This document shows positions 52,800-60,727 of a stretch of DNA of 64,000 nt, in pieces. Positions within the stretch are counted from its first letter, which is position 1, and each line of letters begins with the position of its first letter. A program made the position numbers and the translations under genes. This DNA is from CAZLPW01 sp964561495 (GTDB taxonomy: Bacteria > Fidelibacterota > Marinisomatia > Marinisomatales > UBA1611), in the NCBI GenBank assembly GCA_964561495.1, contig CAZLPW010000001.1, positions 1 to 64,000 on the forward strand. Reading direction: 5' to 3'. Below the pieces are notes generated by a model, which saw nothing but the letters and a program-made list of their open reading frames with translations, did no database searches and was not told the DNA's origin.

Positions 52800-53249
52800 T
52801 TAAATTGTTTTTATAATTAAACAATCATCTCTCCACTCTTTTTCTTTTAATTTATAAGATGAGAAATGTTTTTTACTGCAATTATAATCACAAATAGCGA
52901 TGATAGGGATGTCATATTTTTCCACATGGATGATTAATTTACATTTTTGAATTGGATTTTGTGCGTAAGCACTGAGTTTAAATAAAACTATAAATGCGCG
53001 AAGTAAATTTTTGTTTACTTCTGTCTCTGCTGAGCTAATTTCTAATTGAAAAGTTCTTTCTGTTTTTTCAGTATATATATTTGCTCCGAGCTTTTTTATT
53101 TCACTATTTGTATTAAAGTGATTATCTAAAAGTTTTAAAATTTGAGAATCATCATATCTTGATGATCCGTTTGTGGTGCTAAACAGGTTTATTGTTACTA
53201 AGATAGCAGCCACTCTGAAAAAGTTTTTATTTTTCTTTTTATAATCCAT
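52800..53249 (-). CDS. Small exported protein of unknown function
   Basis: 149 residues from ATG at 53249; the frame is open to 53333, but the added residues begin in low-complexity sequence. The N-terminus KKKNKNFFRVAAILVTINLFSTTNG looks like a signal peptide or anchor. The rest includes YDDSQILKLLDNHFNTN, TFQLEISSAETEVNKNLLRAFIVLF and PIIAICDYNCSKKHFSSYKL with two Cys near each other. It is divergent from the LPP20-like gene and 35 nt upstream of the TTG of the next minus-strand gene. Confidence 0.45.
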   Translation of the reverse strand: MDYKKKNKNFFRVAAILVTINLFSTTNGSSRYDDSQILKLLDNHFNTNSEIKKLGANIYTEKTERTFQLEISSAETEVNKNLLRAFIVLFKLSAYAQNPIQKCKLIIHVEKYDIPIIAICDYNCSKKHFSSYKLKEKEWRDDCLIIKTI

Positions 53250-53362
53250 AGTAAGGCTAAAATAATGAATAAACTTGAAAATAATTAAATAAAAACAACT
53301 CTTTATATTGTTTGTCAATATTTTGAAAATCAATTAAAATAATTTTGAACTAGGATAGTTGC

Positions 53363-53390
53363 TTGACATGATTTTTTTTTGGTATTATCT
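53363..53390 (+). promoter_or_regulatory. Candidate promoter upstream of the LPP20-like gene
   Basis: A perfect TTGACA (53363-53368) is followed 16 nt later by TTATCT (53385-53390), in a 129-nt gap between divergent genes. It would place the transcript start very near the GTG at 53394, giving a leaderless or nearly leaderless mRNA. Confidence 0.4.
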
Positions 53391-53393
53391 ACT

Positions 53394-54260
53394 GTGATTA
53401 ATCAAACAAAAATATCAAAGCTGGTATCCTTTCTTTTTTTTATAACTACTTTTTCTTTTTCTACAGACGGCTCTCGATCTTCAGTAATTAGATCCGAAAA
53501 TGGATTCATAGATTACGCTAACAGAGTCATAGTTTGTAGAGGAACAGCAGATATTAACCAAAGAGAAATAGGAGATGGGAGCTTAGATGTAATTGGTACA
53601 AATTTGCGTTTATCAAAAGCTGAGGCTCGATCAGACGCACGTCAAAATCTAGTCGATTTAATAAAATTGGTTAACTTTGATGGAAGAGTTATATCTGAAT
53701 TAATAGATAGCGATCGTTTAATTGAAAATAGAATAGAAACATTAATTAGCAGCGCATTTCAGCAAGGGGAAATTGAGTATCAAGAGGATAATCAATTATC
53801 TATTGCACTTGCGGTTAAAATGTCAGGCTTGGCAGAAATCCTTGTGGATGCAAAAGGATATTTAAAAGAAGATATGTTAACACAACCATCATATCTAATG
53901 ACTCGTTCAGCTATTCCTAAAAGTGATCGTATTTCTGGAATAGTGATTGACGCGAGAGGCATATATCATATTCCAGCCATGGTACCTAAAGTTTTTAATG
54001 AAGATTATACTTTGGTCTACGGTCCTAGACATTATACCCGATCGAGATCTGTAAATCGGGGTCCGATTGGCTATGCACATTCTATGGATGATAAAACAGT
54101 AGCACGCCGAGTAGGAGAAAATCCGTTGTATATAGATGCTAAATCAAATGCAGATGATGTCAATTTAATGGTTGCAAATGCAGACGCAAATAAAATAAGA
54201 GATGCTGAAGAAAAATTTGGCGTTTTAAGGGATTGTAGGGTTCTTGTTTTACTTCAATAA
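53394..54260 (+). CDS. LPP20-like exported protein
   Basis: 288 residues from GTG at 53394; TTG at 53379 is an alternative but overlaps the promoter's -10 region. The N-terminus (INQTKISKLVSFLFFITTFSF) is a signal peptide without a lipobox. Residues about 45-130 follow the LPP20 pattern: CRGTADINQREIGDGSLDVI, LRLSKAEARSDARQNLVDLI, and LSIALAVKMSGLAEILV. The C-terminal part (YTLVYGPRHYTRSRSVNRGP, ADDVNLMVANADANKIRDA) is a second module of unknown fold. LPP20 proteins are outer membrane or periplasmic proteins of unclear role. Confidence 0.6.
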   Translation: MINQTKISKLVSFLFFITTFSFSTDGSRSSVIRSENGFIDYANRVIVCRGTADINQREIGDGSLDVIGTNLRLSKAEARSDARQNLVDLIKLVNFDGRVISELIDSDRLIENRIETLISSAFQQGEIEYQEDNQLSIALAVKMSGLAEILVDAKGYLKEDMLTQPSYLMTRSAIPKSDRISGIVIDARGIYHIPAMVPKVFNEDYTLVYGPRHYTRSRSVNRGPIGYAHSMDDKTVARRVGENPLYIDAKSNADDVNLMVANADANKIRDAEEKFGVLRDCRVLVLLQ

Positions 54261-54277
54261 AACAAGTTTTTGTTTTT
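54259..54277 (+). terminator. Weak AT-rich hairpin after the LPP20-like gene
   Basis: AAAACAA (54259-54265) pairs with TTGTTTT (54270-54276) around a 4-nt loop and is followed by T. It is weak, but it is placed just behind the stop codon. Confidence 0.4.
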
Positions 54278-54336
54278 ATGTCAGATTAATATTTCTGATT
54301 TTATATACTAATAAGGAATCAAATAATTATTAGAGA

Positions 54337-54364
54337 CCATTCATTTATTGAATGGTTTTTTTTT
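54337..54364 (+). promoter_or_regulatory. Attenuator-like terminator in the carAB leader
   Basis: CCATTCA (54337-54343) pairs with TGAATGG (54349-54355) around a 5-nt loop and is followed at once by nine Ts; the carA ATG starts at 54366, two bases after the T-run. A terminator directly in front of the start codon indicates transcription attenuation or reiterative transcription on the U tract, both known for pyrimidine genes. A TATACT box at 54304-54309 could be the -10 element of its promoter. Confidence 0.55.
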
Positions 54365-54365
54365 G

Positions 54366-55478
54366 ATGAGTAAGTACGATATTTTAGAGGCAAAAGTGCA
54401 GGCGGTTTTACTGTTAGAAGATGGGAAGTCTTTTAAAGGCGAATCTTTTGGCTATGATGGGGAGACAATCGGAGAAATATGTTTTAATACAGGGATGACG
54501 GGATATCAAGAGATTTTAACAGACCCATCTTACTTTAAACAAATTGTAAATATGACGATGCCTCATATAGGGAACTACGGTATAAATGAGGATGATATTG
54601 AATCTAGTTCAATTAAAGTTGCTGGTTTTGTAATTAAAGAAGAAACTAAAACACCATCTAATTGGAGATCTAATGGGTCTCTAGGTGAATATTTAAAAAA
54701 ACATAGAATTGTTGGAATTAAAAATATTGACACAAGAGCTTTAACTATTCATATTAGAAATAATGGAGCCATGAATGCTATAATTTCATCTAAAGATTCA
54801 GACATTCAATCATTAAATAAAAAACTTTCTTGTCACCCCCCAATGACAGGATTGGATTTAGTAAAAGAATTAACTATTAAAAAATCATATATATGGAATA
54901 AAAAAAATAAATCAGCTCCTTTTAAAGTAGCTGCTATTGATTTTGGAATAAAATTTAATATATTGAGAATTTTAGAGGATTATGGGTGTAACATAACCGT
55001 TTTTTCTGCAAAGACAAGTATAAATGATATACTTGATTATAATCCAGATGGTGTGTTCCTTTCAAATGGACCTGGAGATCCAGCCGCTGTTGATTATGGA
55101 ATATCATTAGTTAAAAAACTATTGGGCGTTAAACCTATTTTCGGTATATGCCTTGGACATCAAATTTTAGCCCTTGCTTTAGGAGCTAAAACATTTAAGT
55201 TGAAATTTGGACATAGAGGTATTAATCATCCCGTTAAAAATTTGCATACTGGTAATATTGAAATCACAAGCCAGAACCATGGTTTTGCCGTTGATTTAAA
55301 CTCGTTACCCACCAATGTTATTTCAACTCATATAAATCTTAATGATAATACCTCAGCAGGTATTAAATGTACTGATATACCAGCATTTTCTGTTCAATAT
55401 CATCCCGAGTCTAGTCCTGGTCCAAATGATAGTCGATATTTATTTGAAAAATTTATTGATTTAATGAAAAATGCCTAA
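54366..55478 (+). CDS. carA: Carbamoyl-phosphate synthase small (glutaminase) subunit
   Basis: 370 residues from ATG at 54366; an in-frame ATG at 54348 lies inside the terminator hairpin and would translate the T-run. It hydrolyses glutamine and passes ammonia to CarB. N-terminal domain (LLLEDGKSFKGESFGYDG, FNTGMTGYQEILTDPSYF, IDTRALTIHIRNNGAM) and class I amidotransferase domain with PDGVFLSNGPGDP, GICLGHQILALALG (nucleophile Cys262) and SVQYHPESSPGPND (His, Glu). It overlaps carB by 8 nt. Confidence 0.96.
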   Translation: MSKYDILEAKVQAVLLLEDGKSFKGESFGYDGETIGEICFNTGMTGYQEILTDPSYFKQIVNMTMPHIGNYGINEDDIESSSIKVAGFVIKEETKTPSNWRSNGSLGEYLKKHRIVGIKNIDTRALTIHIRNNGAMNAIISSKDSDIQSLNKKLSCHPPMTGLDLVKELTIKKSYIWNKKNKSAPFKVAAIDFGIKFNILRILEDYGCNITVFSAKTSINDILDYNPDGVFLSNGPGDPAAVDYGISLVKKLLGVKPIFGICLGHQILALALGAKTFKLKFGHRGINHPVKNLHTGNIEITSQNHGFAVDLNSLPTNVISTHINLNDNTSAGIKCTDIPAFSVQYHPESSPGPNDSRYLFEKFIDLMKNA

Positions 55479-58400
55479 ACAAAAAGATATTGAATCAATA
55501 TTAATTATAGGCGCTGGGCCAATAATTATTGGACAAGCATGTGAGTTTGATTATTCTGGAACTCAAGCAACGCAAGCTTTAAAAGAAGAAGGGTTTCGAA
55601 TTGTTTTGGTTAATTCTAACCCAGCAACAATAATGACCGATCCAGATTTAGCAGATGCAACATATATTGAACCGATAACAACACAATATTTAGAAGCCAT
55701 AATAAAAAAAGAAAAGCCAAACGCTTTACTTCCTACTGTTGGTGGTCAAACTGGATTAAATGTTGCAATGGAACTTGAAAAAAAGGGGATTCTAAAAAAA
55801 TATAATGTGAGATTAATAGGTGCCCAGATAGAAGCAATAAAAAAGGCAGAAGATAGAGAACTGTTTAAAGAGGCAATGGATTCTGTAGGAATTGATACTG
55901 CAAAAGGAGGCTTTGCCCATTCATGGGTTGAAGCAAAATCATTATCAGAAACTATGCAATTCCCCTTAATAATTAGACCATCATTTACATTGGGAGGAAC
56001 AGGTTGTTCAGTCGCTTACAACTCTGAGGAATATAGACCGCTTGTTGAAAAAGGATTATCGGCTAGTCCAATTAGCGAGGTTTTAATTGAAGAATCTTTA
56101 TTAGGATGGAAAGAATTTGAACTTGAAGTAGTGAGAGACAAATCAGATAATGCAATTATTATTTGTTCTATTGAAAATATTGATCCAATGGGGATTCATA
56201 CAGGGGATTCAATTACTGTAGCACCTTCAATTACTTTATCTGATAAAGAATTTCAAAAAATGAGAAACTGGGCTTTGCTCTGTCTTAGAACAATTGGAGT
56301 TGAAACAGGTGGATCAAATGTACAGTTTGCTGTAAATCAAGAAAATGGAAGAATGATAATAATTGAAATGAACCCGAGAGTTAGTCGATCATCTGCTTTA
56401 GCCAGCAAAGCAACAGGATTTCCAATCGCAAAGGTAGCTGCTAAACTAGCTGTTGGATATTCTTTAGATGAATTGCCAAATGATATAACAGGACAAACTT
56501 TAGCAGCTTTTGAGCCAACCATTGATTATATTGTAATCAAAGTTCCGAGATTTGATTTTGAAAAGTTTCCTTCAGCAAGTGGGCATCTCAGTGTCCAAAT
56601 GCAAAGTGTTGGCGAGGTAATGTCTATCGGAAGAACATTTCGCGAATCGTTACAAAAAGCATTCCGATCATTAGAGGTTGGTTTAGATGGGTTGGAACCA
56701 AAACCAGTAGCTGAAGGAGATCCAGATATAAAAAGATCTAGATTCTTGGACATGTCCGCACTTAGATATGGAACTGCTTTTAGATTATTAAAAATCAGAG
56801 AAGCTTTTTTGGAAGGAAGAACAATTGAAGAAATATATAAAACAACAAAAATTGACCCTTGGTTTCTCGATCAAATAAAACAGATGGTAACTTTGCCAAA
56901 AATGACTCCGATATCAATATTAAAGGAAAATGGTTATTCAGATAGACAAATTGCTAGGAAGCTGAAAAAAAGCGAACTAGATATTAGGGAAATTAGGATT
57001 AATAATGGATGTAGACCTTCTTTCAAAATTGTAGATACCTGTGCAGCAGAGTTTAAAGCTCAAACACCATATTGTTATTCAACATATGATAAGTATAATG
57101 AAATAAAACCATTAGAAGGGGAAAAAATTATAATATTAGGAGGGGGTCCAAATCGAATAGGTCAGGGCATAGAATTTGACTATTGTTGCGTTCAAGCTGT
57201 TTTTGGTTTGAAAGATCAGGGATATAAAACAATTATGGTTAATTGTAATCCTGAAACGGTTAGCACTGACTTTGATTTAGTAGATAGACTTTATTTTGAG
57301 CCTGTTACATTTGAAGATGTTTTAAATATTGTTGAATTTGAAAAGCCAAATGGGGTTCTGGTCCAATTTGGCGGGCAGACTCCGCTAAAAATTGCCTTAG
57401 ATCTTTTTAAAGCAGGTGTTCCAATCATTGGGACCTCTCCTAAAAATATAGATTTTGCAGAAGATCGTGAAAAGTTTGGTAAAATATTAAAGAAATTAAA
57501 TATAGTTTGCCCGAAATATGGTACAGGTAAAACATTGAAAGAGGTAATGGCGGTAGCAGAAGAAATAGGTTTCCCTGTACTCGCCCGACCTAGTTATGTG
57601 TTGGGTGGAAGAGCAATGGAAATTGTATATACAAATCAACAATTGGTAAACTATATATCGCGATCTGCAGATGTGACCGCTGGTCATCCTATTTTGATTG
57701 ATGAATTCATAGAAGATGCATTTGAATTTGATGTAGATGCTCTATGCGATGGTAATTCGGTATATATTGGTGGTATAATGCAGCATATTGAAGAGGCAGG
57801 AATTCATTCAGGTGATTCAGCGTGTGTTATTCCACCATATAAAATTAGTGCAGATATTATTGACAGAATTACTCATATTACCACAAATCTTGCTTTGGAG
57901 CTTAACGTTATTGGATTAATTAATCTTCAATTTGCCTTTAAAAATAGCATTTTATATGTTTTAGAGGTTAATCCAAGAGCAAGTAGAACGGTACCTTTTG
58001 TTAGTAAGGTTACAAATGTTCCTTTAGCCAGAATTGCAGCAAAATTAACTACTGGAGTTAAGCTAAATGATCTTGAATTACCAAAATGGCATAGTATTAA
58101 ACATATTGCAGTTAAAGAAGCCGTTTTACCTTTTAATAAATTTCCTAATGAAGCAATTTATTTGGGTCCAGAAATGAAATCAACTGGCGAAGTAATGGGT
58201 ATTTCAAATTCTTTTGGGCAATCATTTTTAAGAGCTTCTATAAGCGCAGGAAATAAAATACCCAATAGAGGTACTGTTTTTGTTTCTGTAAATGATTCAG
58301 ATAAAATAAATGTTATTAATATTATAAGAGATTTAGTTGAATTTGGTTTTGATATAATTGCAACCTCAGGAACTTCCATAGAATTAAATAAAAATGGAAT

Positions 58401-58659
58401 TCAAACAAAAACAATATATAAAGTTGGCGAAGGTAGGCCAAATGTTGTAGACGCAATAAAAAATAATGATATTAAACTAGTCATTAATACTCCTGCAGGA
58501 TCAAAGTCTCGATTTGATGAGGAAGCTATTGGTCGTGCATGCATTAGAAAAGGTCTCCTTGTTATAACGACACTTTCTGGTGCCGAGGCTGCAGTTCGTG
58601 CAATCCGAATGGTAGAGAAAGATATAGAAGTTAAGTCTATACAAGAATTTCATTTTTAA
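55471..58659 (+). CDS. carB: Carbamoyl-phosphate synthase large subunit
   Basis: 1062 residues with the duplicated ATP-grasp halves. First half: ILIIGAGPIIIGQACEFDYSGTQA at the start, PALLPTVGGQTGLN-type and IIRPSFTLGGTGC, MIIIEMNPRVSRSSALASKATG. Second half from about 550: IIILGGGPNRIGQGIEFDYCCVQA, VLARPSYVLGGRAMEIVY and LYVLEVNPRASRTVPFVSK. The C-terminal MGS-like allosteric domain (about 930-1062: GTVFVSVNDSDKINV, IATSGTSIELNKNG) binds regulators such as UMP in relatives. It makes carbamoyl phosphate for pyrimidines and arginine. Confidence 0.97.
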   Translation: MPKQKDIESILIIGAGPIIIGQACEFDYSGTQATQALKEEGFRIVLVNSNPATIMTDPDLADATYIEPITTQYLEAIIKKEKPNALLPTVGGQTGLNVAMELEKKGILKKYNVRLIGAQIEAIKKAEDRELFKEAMDSVGIDTAKGGFAHSWVEAKSLSETMQFPLIIRPSFTLGGTGCSVAYNSEEYRPLVEKGLSASPISEVLIEESLLGWKEFELEVVRDKSDNAIIICSIENIDPMGIHTGDSITVAPSITLSDKEFQKMRNWALLCLRTIGVETGGSNVQFAVNQENGRMIIIEMNPRVSRSSALASKATGFPIAKVAAKLAVGYSLDELPNDITGQTLAAFEPTIDYIVIKVPRFDFEKFPSASGHLSVQMQSVGEVMSIGRTFRESLQKAFRSLEVGLDGLEPKPVAEGDPDIKRSRFLDMSALRYGTAFRLLKIREAFLEGRTIEEIYKTTKIDPWFLDQIKQMVTLPKMTPISILKENGYSDRQIARKLKKSELDIREIRINNGCRPSFKIVDTCAAEFKAQTPYCYSTYDKYNEIKPLEGEKIIILGGGPNRIGQGIEFDYCCVQAVFGLKDQGYKTIMVNCNPETVSTDFDLVDRLYFEPVTFEDVLNIVEFEKPNGVLVQFGGQTPLKIALDLFKAGVPIIGTSPKNIDFAEDREKFGKILKKLNIVCPKYGTGKTLKEVMAVAEEIGFPVLARPSYVLGGRAMEIVYTNQQLVNYISRSADVTAGHPILIDEFIEDAFEFDVDALCDGNSVYIGGIMQHIEEAGIHSGDSACVIPPYKISADIIDRITHITTNLALELNVIGLINLQFAFKNSILYVLEVNPRASRTVPFVSKVTNVPLARIAAKLTTGVKLNDLELPKWHSIKHIAVKEAVLPFNKFPNEAIYLGPEMKSTGEVMGISNSFGQSFLRASISAGNKIPNRGTVFVSVNDSDKINVINIIRDLVEFGFDIIATSGTSIELNKNGIQTKTIYKVGEGRPNVVDAIKNNDIKLVINTPAGSKSRFDEEAIGRACIRKGLLVITTLSGAEAAVRAIRMVEKDIEVKSIQEFHF

Positions 58660-58681
58660 AATTCTCATTTGTTTATTTAGA

Positions 58682-58730
58682 AATATTTAAATATTATAGT
58701 ACTCAATAAAGAATGTTTTTTATTGAGTAC
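58682..58730. repeat. Palindrome and 12-bp inverted repeat upstream of the K+ channel gene
   Basis: A perfect 14-bp palindrome AATATTTAAATATT (58682-58695) is followed by a perfect 12-bp inverted repeat, GTACTCAATAAA (58699-58710) and TTTATTGAGTAC (58719-58730), with an 8-nt spacer. There is no T-run behind it, so it is probably an operator or an mRNA hairpin at the channel gene's start. It lies in the 63-nt gap after carB, the second arm covering the TTG start candidate at 58723. Confidence 0.6.
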
Positions 58731-60150
58731 AGATGTATTTAGATATATGAAAAAAGAAAAAGCTGAAAAAACCTCAGAAAATGAAGGCCTATCAATAGAC
58801 AGTTTGAATACTGTAATTGATGCTAACAAAGATCTGTATAATGAGTTAAATGCTTTAACTGAGTTAGAAGCAATAGAAAAAATTTCATCAGAAGAAGAAC
58901 AAAAAACAACTCAAAAAAAGATAACAAGACCCACTTTTGTTATATTTGATAGAATTAAAGCTGTTTATTATAATAATGATTTAATCAGGTACGCACTCTG
59001 GTCAATGCTTTTGATGCTTGCATCTACCACAACTTTGACAGTTGTTGAGTATGATATTTTTCAAGCTGACGTTGCTGATGATATTAGCAACACAAGCAGT
59101 TTTAAATTTGGTGATTCAGAGCCAAACTGGGTGGATACATTTTTCAATACTTTTTGGTGGTCTGTCGTTACGTTTACCACAGTAGGCTATGGAGATATTA
59201 GCCCAGTGACTCACCTTGGTAAGTTTTTAACGATTATTATTATGTTACTTAATTTTGGGATTGTTACCTTGTTGGGTGGTGCTGTGGCATCTGTTTTAGT
59301 AGCTGAAAGATTAAAAGGAGATGAGACATTGGATGAAAATAAATATAATGGACATTTAGTTATTGCGGGTTGGAACCCTTCGGTGCCTTCAATACTGCGT
59401 ATTATTGAATCGAACAAGGATGCAAGTTCTGTTATTGTTCTTGTGAATGAAACAGATGCTGAGATTGTAGAAAGAGCCACTGCTGCTTTTGAGCGATTAG
59501 ACATCACTCACTTATGTGAAAACTTCACGAATGAAAATGTATTAAAAAAAGCGTTTCTTGATCGCGCTGGGCAATTCATGATTTTACCAGATAGCTCAGG
59601 ACTTTTACCTCATGAAGAACCAGATGAAGACAAAACGGTTTTGACTTGTTTAACCGCTAAGTCTATTTCTGAAGACTGTACTGTGATTGCTCATGTACTT
59701 AACCCAGAGAATGTTTCTCATTTGCAAAGGGCGAATGTTAATGAGATTGTTATGCCAGATGAACACGTCCCCCATCTTTTAGCAAAACATGTGACTGATC
59801 CAGGTGTACCACAGTTATTTGATGAATTAATTAATCAAGAAGAAGAAGATGCTGGTATTCAAGAGGTCCCAATTCCAAGACCTTTATTTGGCCAAACCCA
59901 TAATAAAATATCTGCCTACTTCAAGTTCAAACACAAATGGTTGTTAGTTGGCTACGCGATTAAAAAATCTGGTTTTAGTTTAGAAGAACAGATGGGTGAT
60001 GATGGGAGTCCTCTTATTAGAAATATGATTAAAGAACAACTTGACGGTGCGGGAATTAAACTATCTAGTGATGAGCACGTAATAGTAGAAATAAATCCGT
60101 CAGATGATTATATTATTGATGAAAAACATAGAGCTTTGGTATTAAGGTAA
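58723..60150 (+). CDS. Potassium channel with RCK (TrkA-N) domain
   Basis: 475 residues from TTG at 58723, or 467 from ATG at 58747; the choice is open because the TTG sits in an inverted repeat. A 75-residue charged N-terminus is followed by membrane helix 1 (YALWSMLLMLASTTTLTVV), an acidic stretch, the pore loop WWSVVTFTTVGYGDISPVT with the K+ selectivity filter TVGYGD, and helix 2 (IIIMLLNFGIVTLLGGAVASV). The rest is an RCK regulatory region: NKYNGHLVIAGWNPSVPSIL (Rossmann-like TrkA-N) and a C-terminal part. The channel gates K+ in response to a cytosolic ligand. The next gene encodes a cyclic-nucleotide-binding domain 3 nt later. Confidence 0.85.
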   Translation: MSTDVFRYMKKEKAEKTSENEGLSIDSLNTVIDANKDLYNELNALTELEAIEKISSEEEQKTTQKKITRPTFVIFDRIKAVYYNNDLIRYALWSMLLMLASTTTLTVVEYDIFQADVADDISNTSSFKFGDSEPNWVDTFFNTFWWSVVTFTTVGYGDISPVTHLGKFLTIIIMLLNFGIVTLLGGAVASVLVAERLKGDETLDENKYNGHLVIAGWNPSVPSILRIIESNKDASSVIVLVNETDAEIVERATAAFERLDITHLCENFTNENVLKKAFLDRAGQFMILPDSSGLLPHEEPDEDKTVLTCLTAKSISEDCTVIAHVLNPENVSHLQRANVNEIVMPDEHVPHLLAKHVTDPGVPQLFDELINQEEEDAGIQEVPIPRPLFGQTHNKISAYFKFKHKWLLVGYAIKKSGFSLEEQMGDDGSPLIRNMIKEQLDGAGIKLSSDEHVIVEINPSDDYIIDEKHRALVLR

Positions 60151-60153
60151 GAT

Positions 60154-60717
60154 ATGAATCCAACACCAGAACAAATAAAAAAAATCAATCACTTTAGCAA
60201 ACTTGAAATTGATATGTGCAAAAAAATTGCATCTGTTGTAGAGATCAGTGAGTGCCAAGCAAAACATCAATTACTTACAGAAGGAGAGACGGGAGATACC
60301 ATGATACTTGTATTTCAAGGCCAAATTGAAGTCTCTAAAAGTATGATGGTTAAGGCTGCGAGTGGTTTTACCACTTCGAGAAAATCAATTATTCGATTGG
60401 AGACTACAGACCCTCCACCATCTGAGAAACCTATTTCTGATGCAACTGTGGCGGTTGTTCCTTTGCCAGCTTTTGGAATTGGAGAGTTTTCATTGGTTTT
60501 GGATAATGCTATTCGCACGGCTCATGTTATAGCGACAACACCACTAAAATATGGGATCCTAAAGTTAGATGATTTTACTAACCTTGTTGATGAAAACCCT
60601 TCTATAGGTGGGCCAGTTTATTTTGAAGTTGCTAAAGCTGCGGTTAATAATTTAGCCACAGTTAGTGCTGATGTATCTAATCTTACCCAAGCTTTTTTCT
60701 TCTCGCTTACAAGATAA
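60154..60717 (+). CDS. Cyclic-nucleotide-binding domain protein
   Basis: 187 residues forming a cNMP-binding beta-roll: LEIDMCKKIASVVEISECQA, LLTEGETGDTMILVFQGQIEVSK, then a long insert (about 65-95, with PPPSEKPI), and FGIGEFSLVLDNAIRTAHVIATTPLKYGILKLDDF, the phosphate-binding-cassette region. The cassette has GIGEFSLVLDNAIRTAHV in place of the standard GEhALh..RAA, so ligand binding is plausible but not proven. No DNA-binding helix-turn-helix follows. It lies right behind the K+ channel gene and may act on it as a separate subunit. Confidence 0.7.
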   Translation: MNPTPEQIKKINHFSKLEIDMCKKIASVVEISECQAKHQLLTEGETGDTMILVFQGQIEVSKSMMVKAASGFTTSRKSIIRLETTDPPPSEKPISDATVAVVPLPAFGIGEFSLVLDNAIRTAHVIATTPLKYGILKLDDFTNLVDENPSIGGPVYFEVAKAAVNNLATVSADVSNLTQAFFFSLTR

Positions 60718-60727
60718 AAATAACAAA

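Noticed and set aside
54348..54365. carA start at the ATG at 54348
   Set aside because: That ATG lies within the loop and right arm of the terminator hairpin, and would translate the nine-T run. The ATG at 54366 starts the normal CarA N-terminus.
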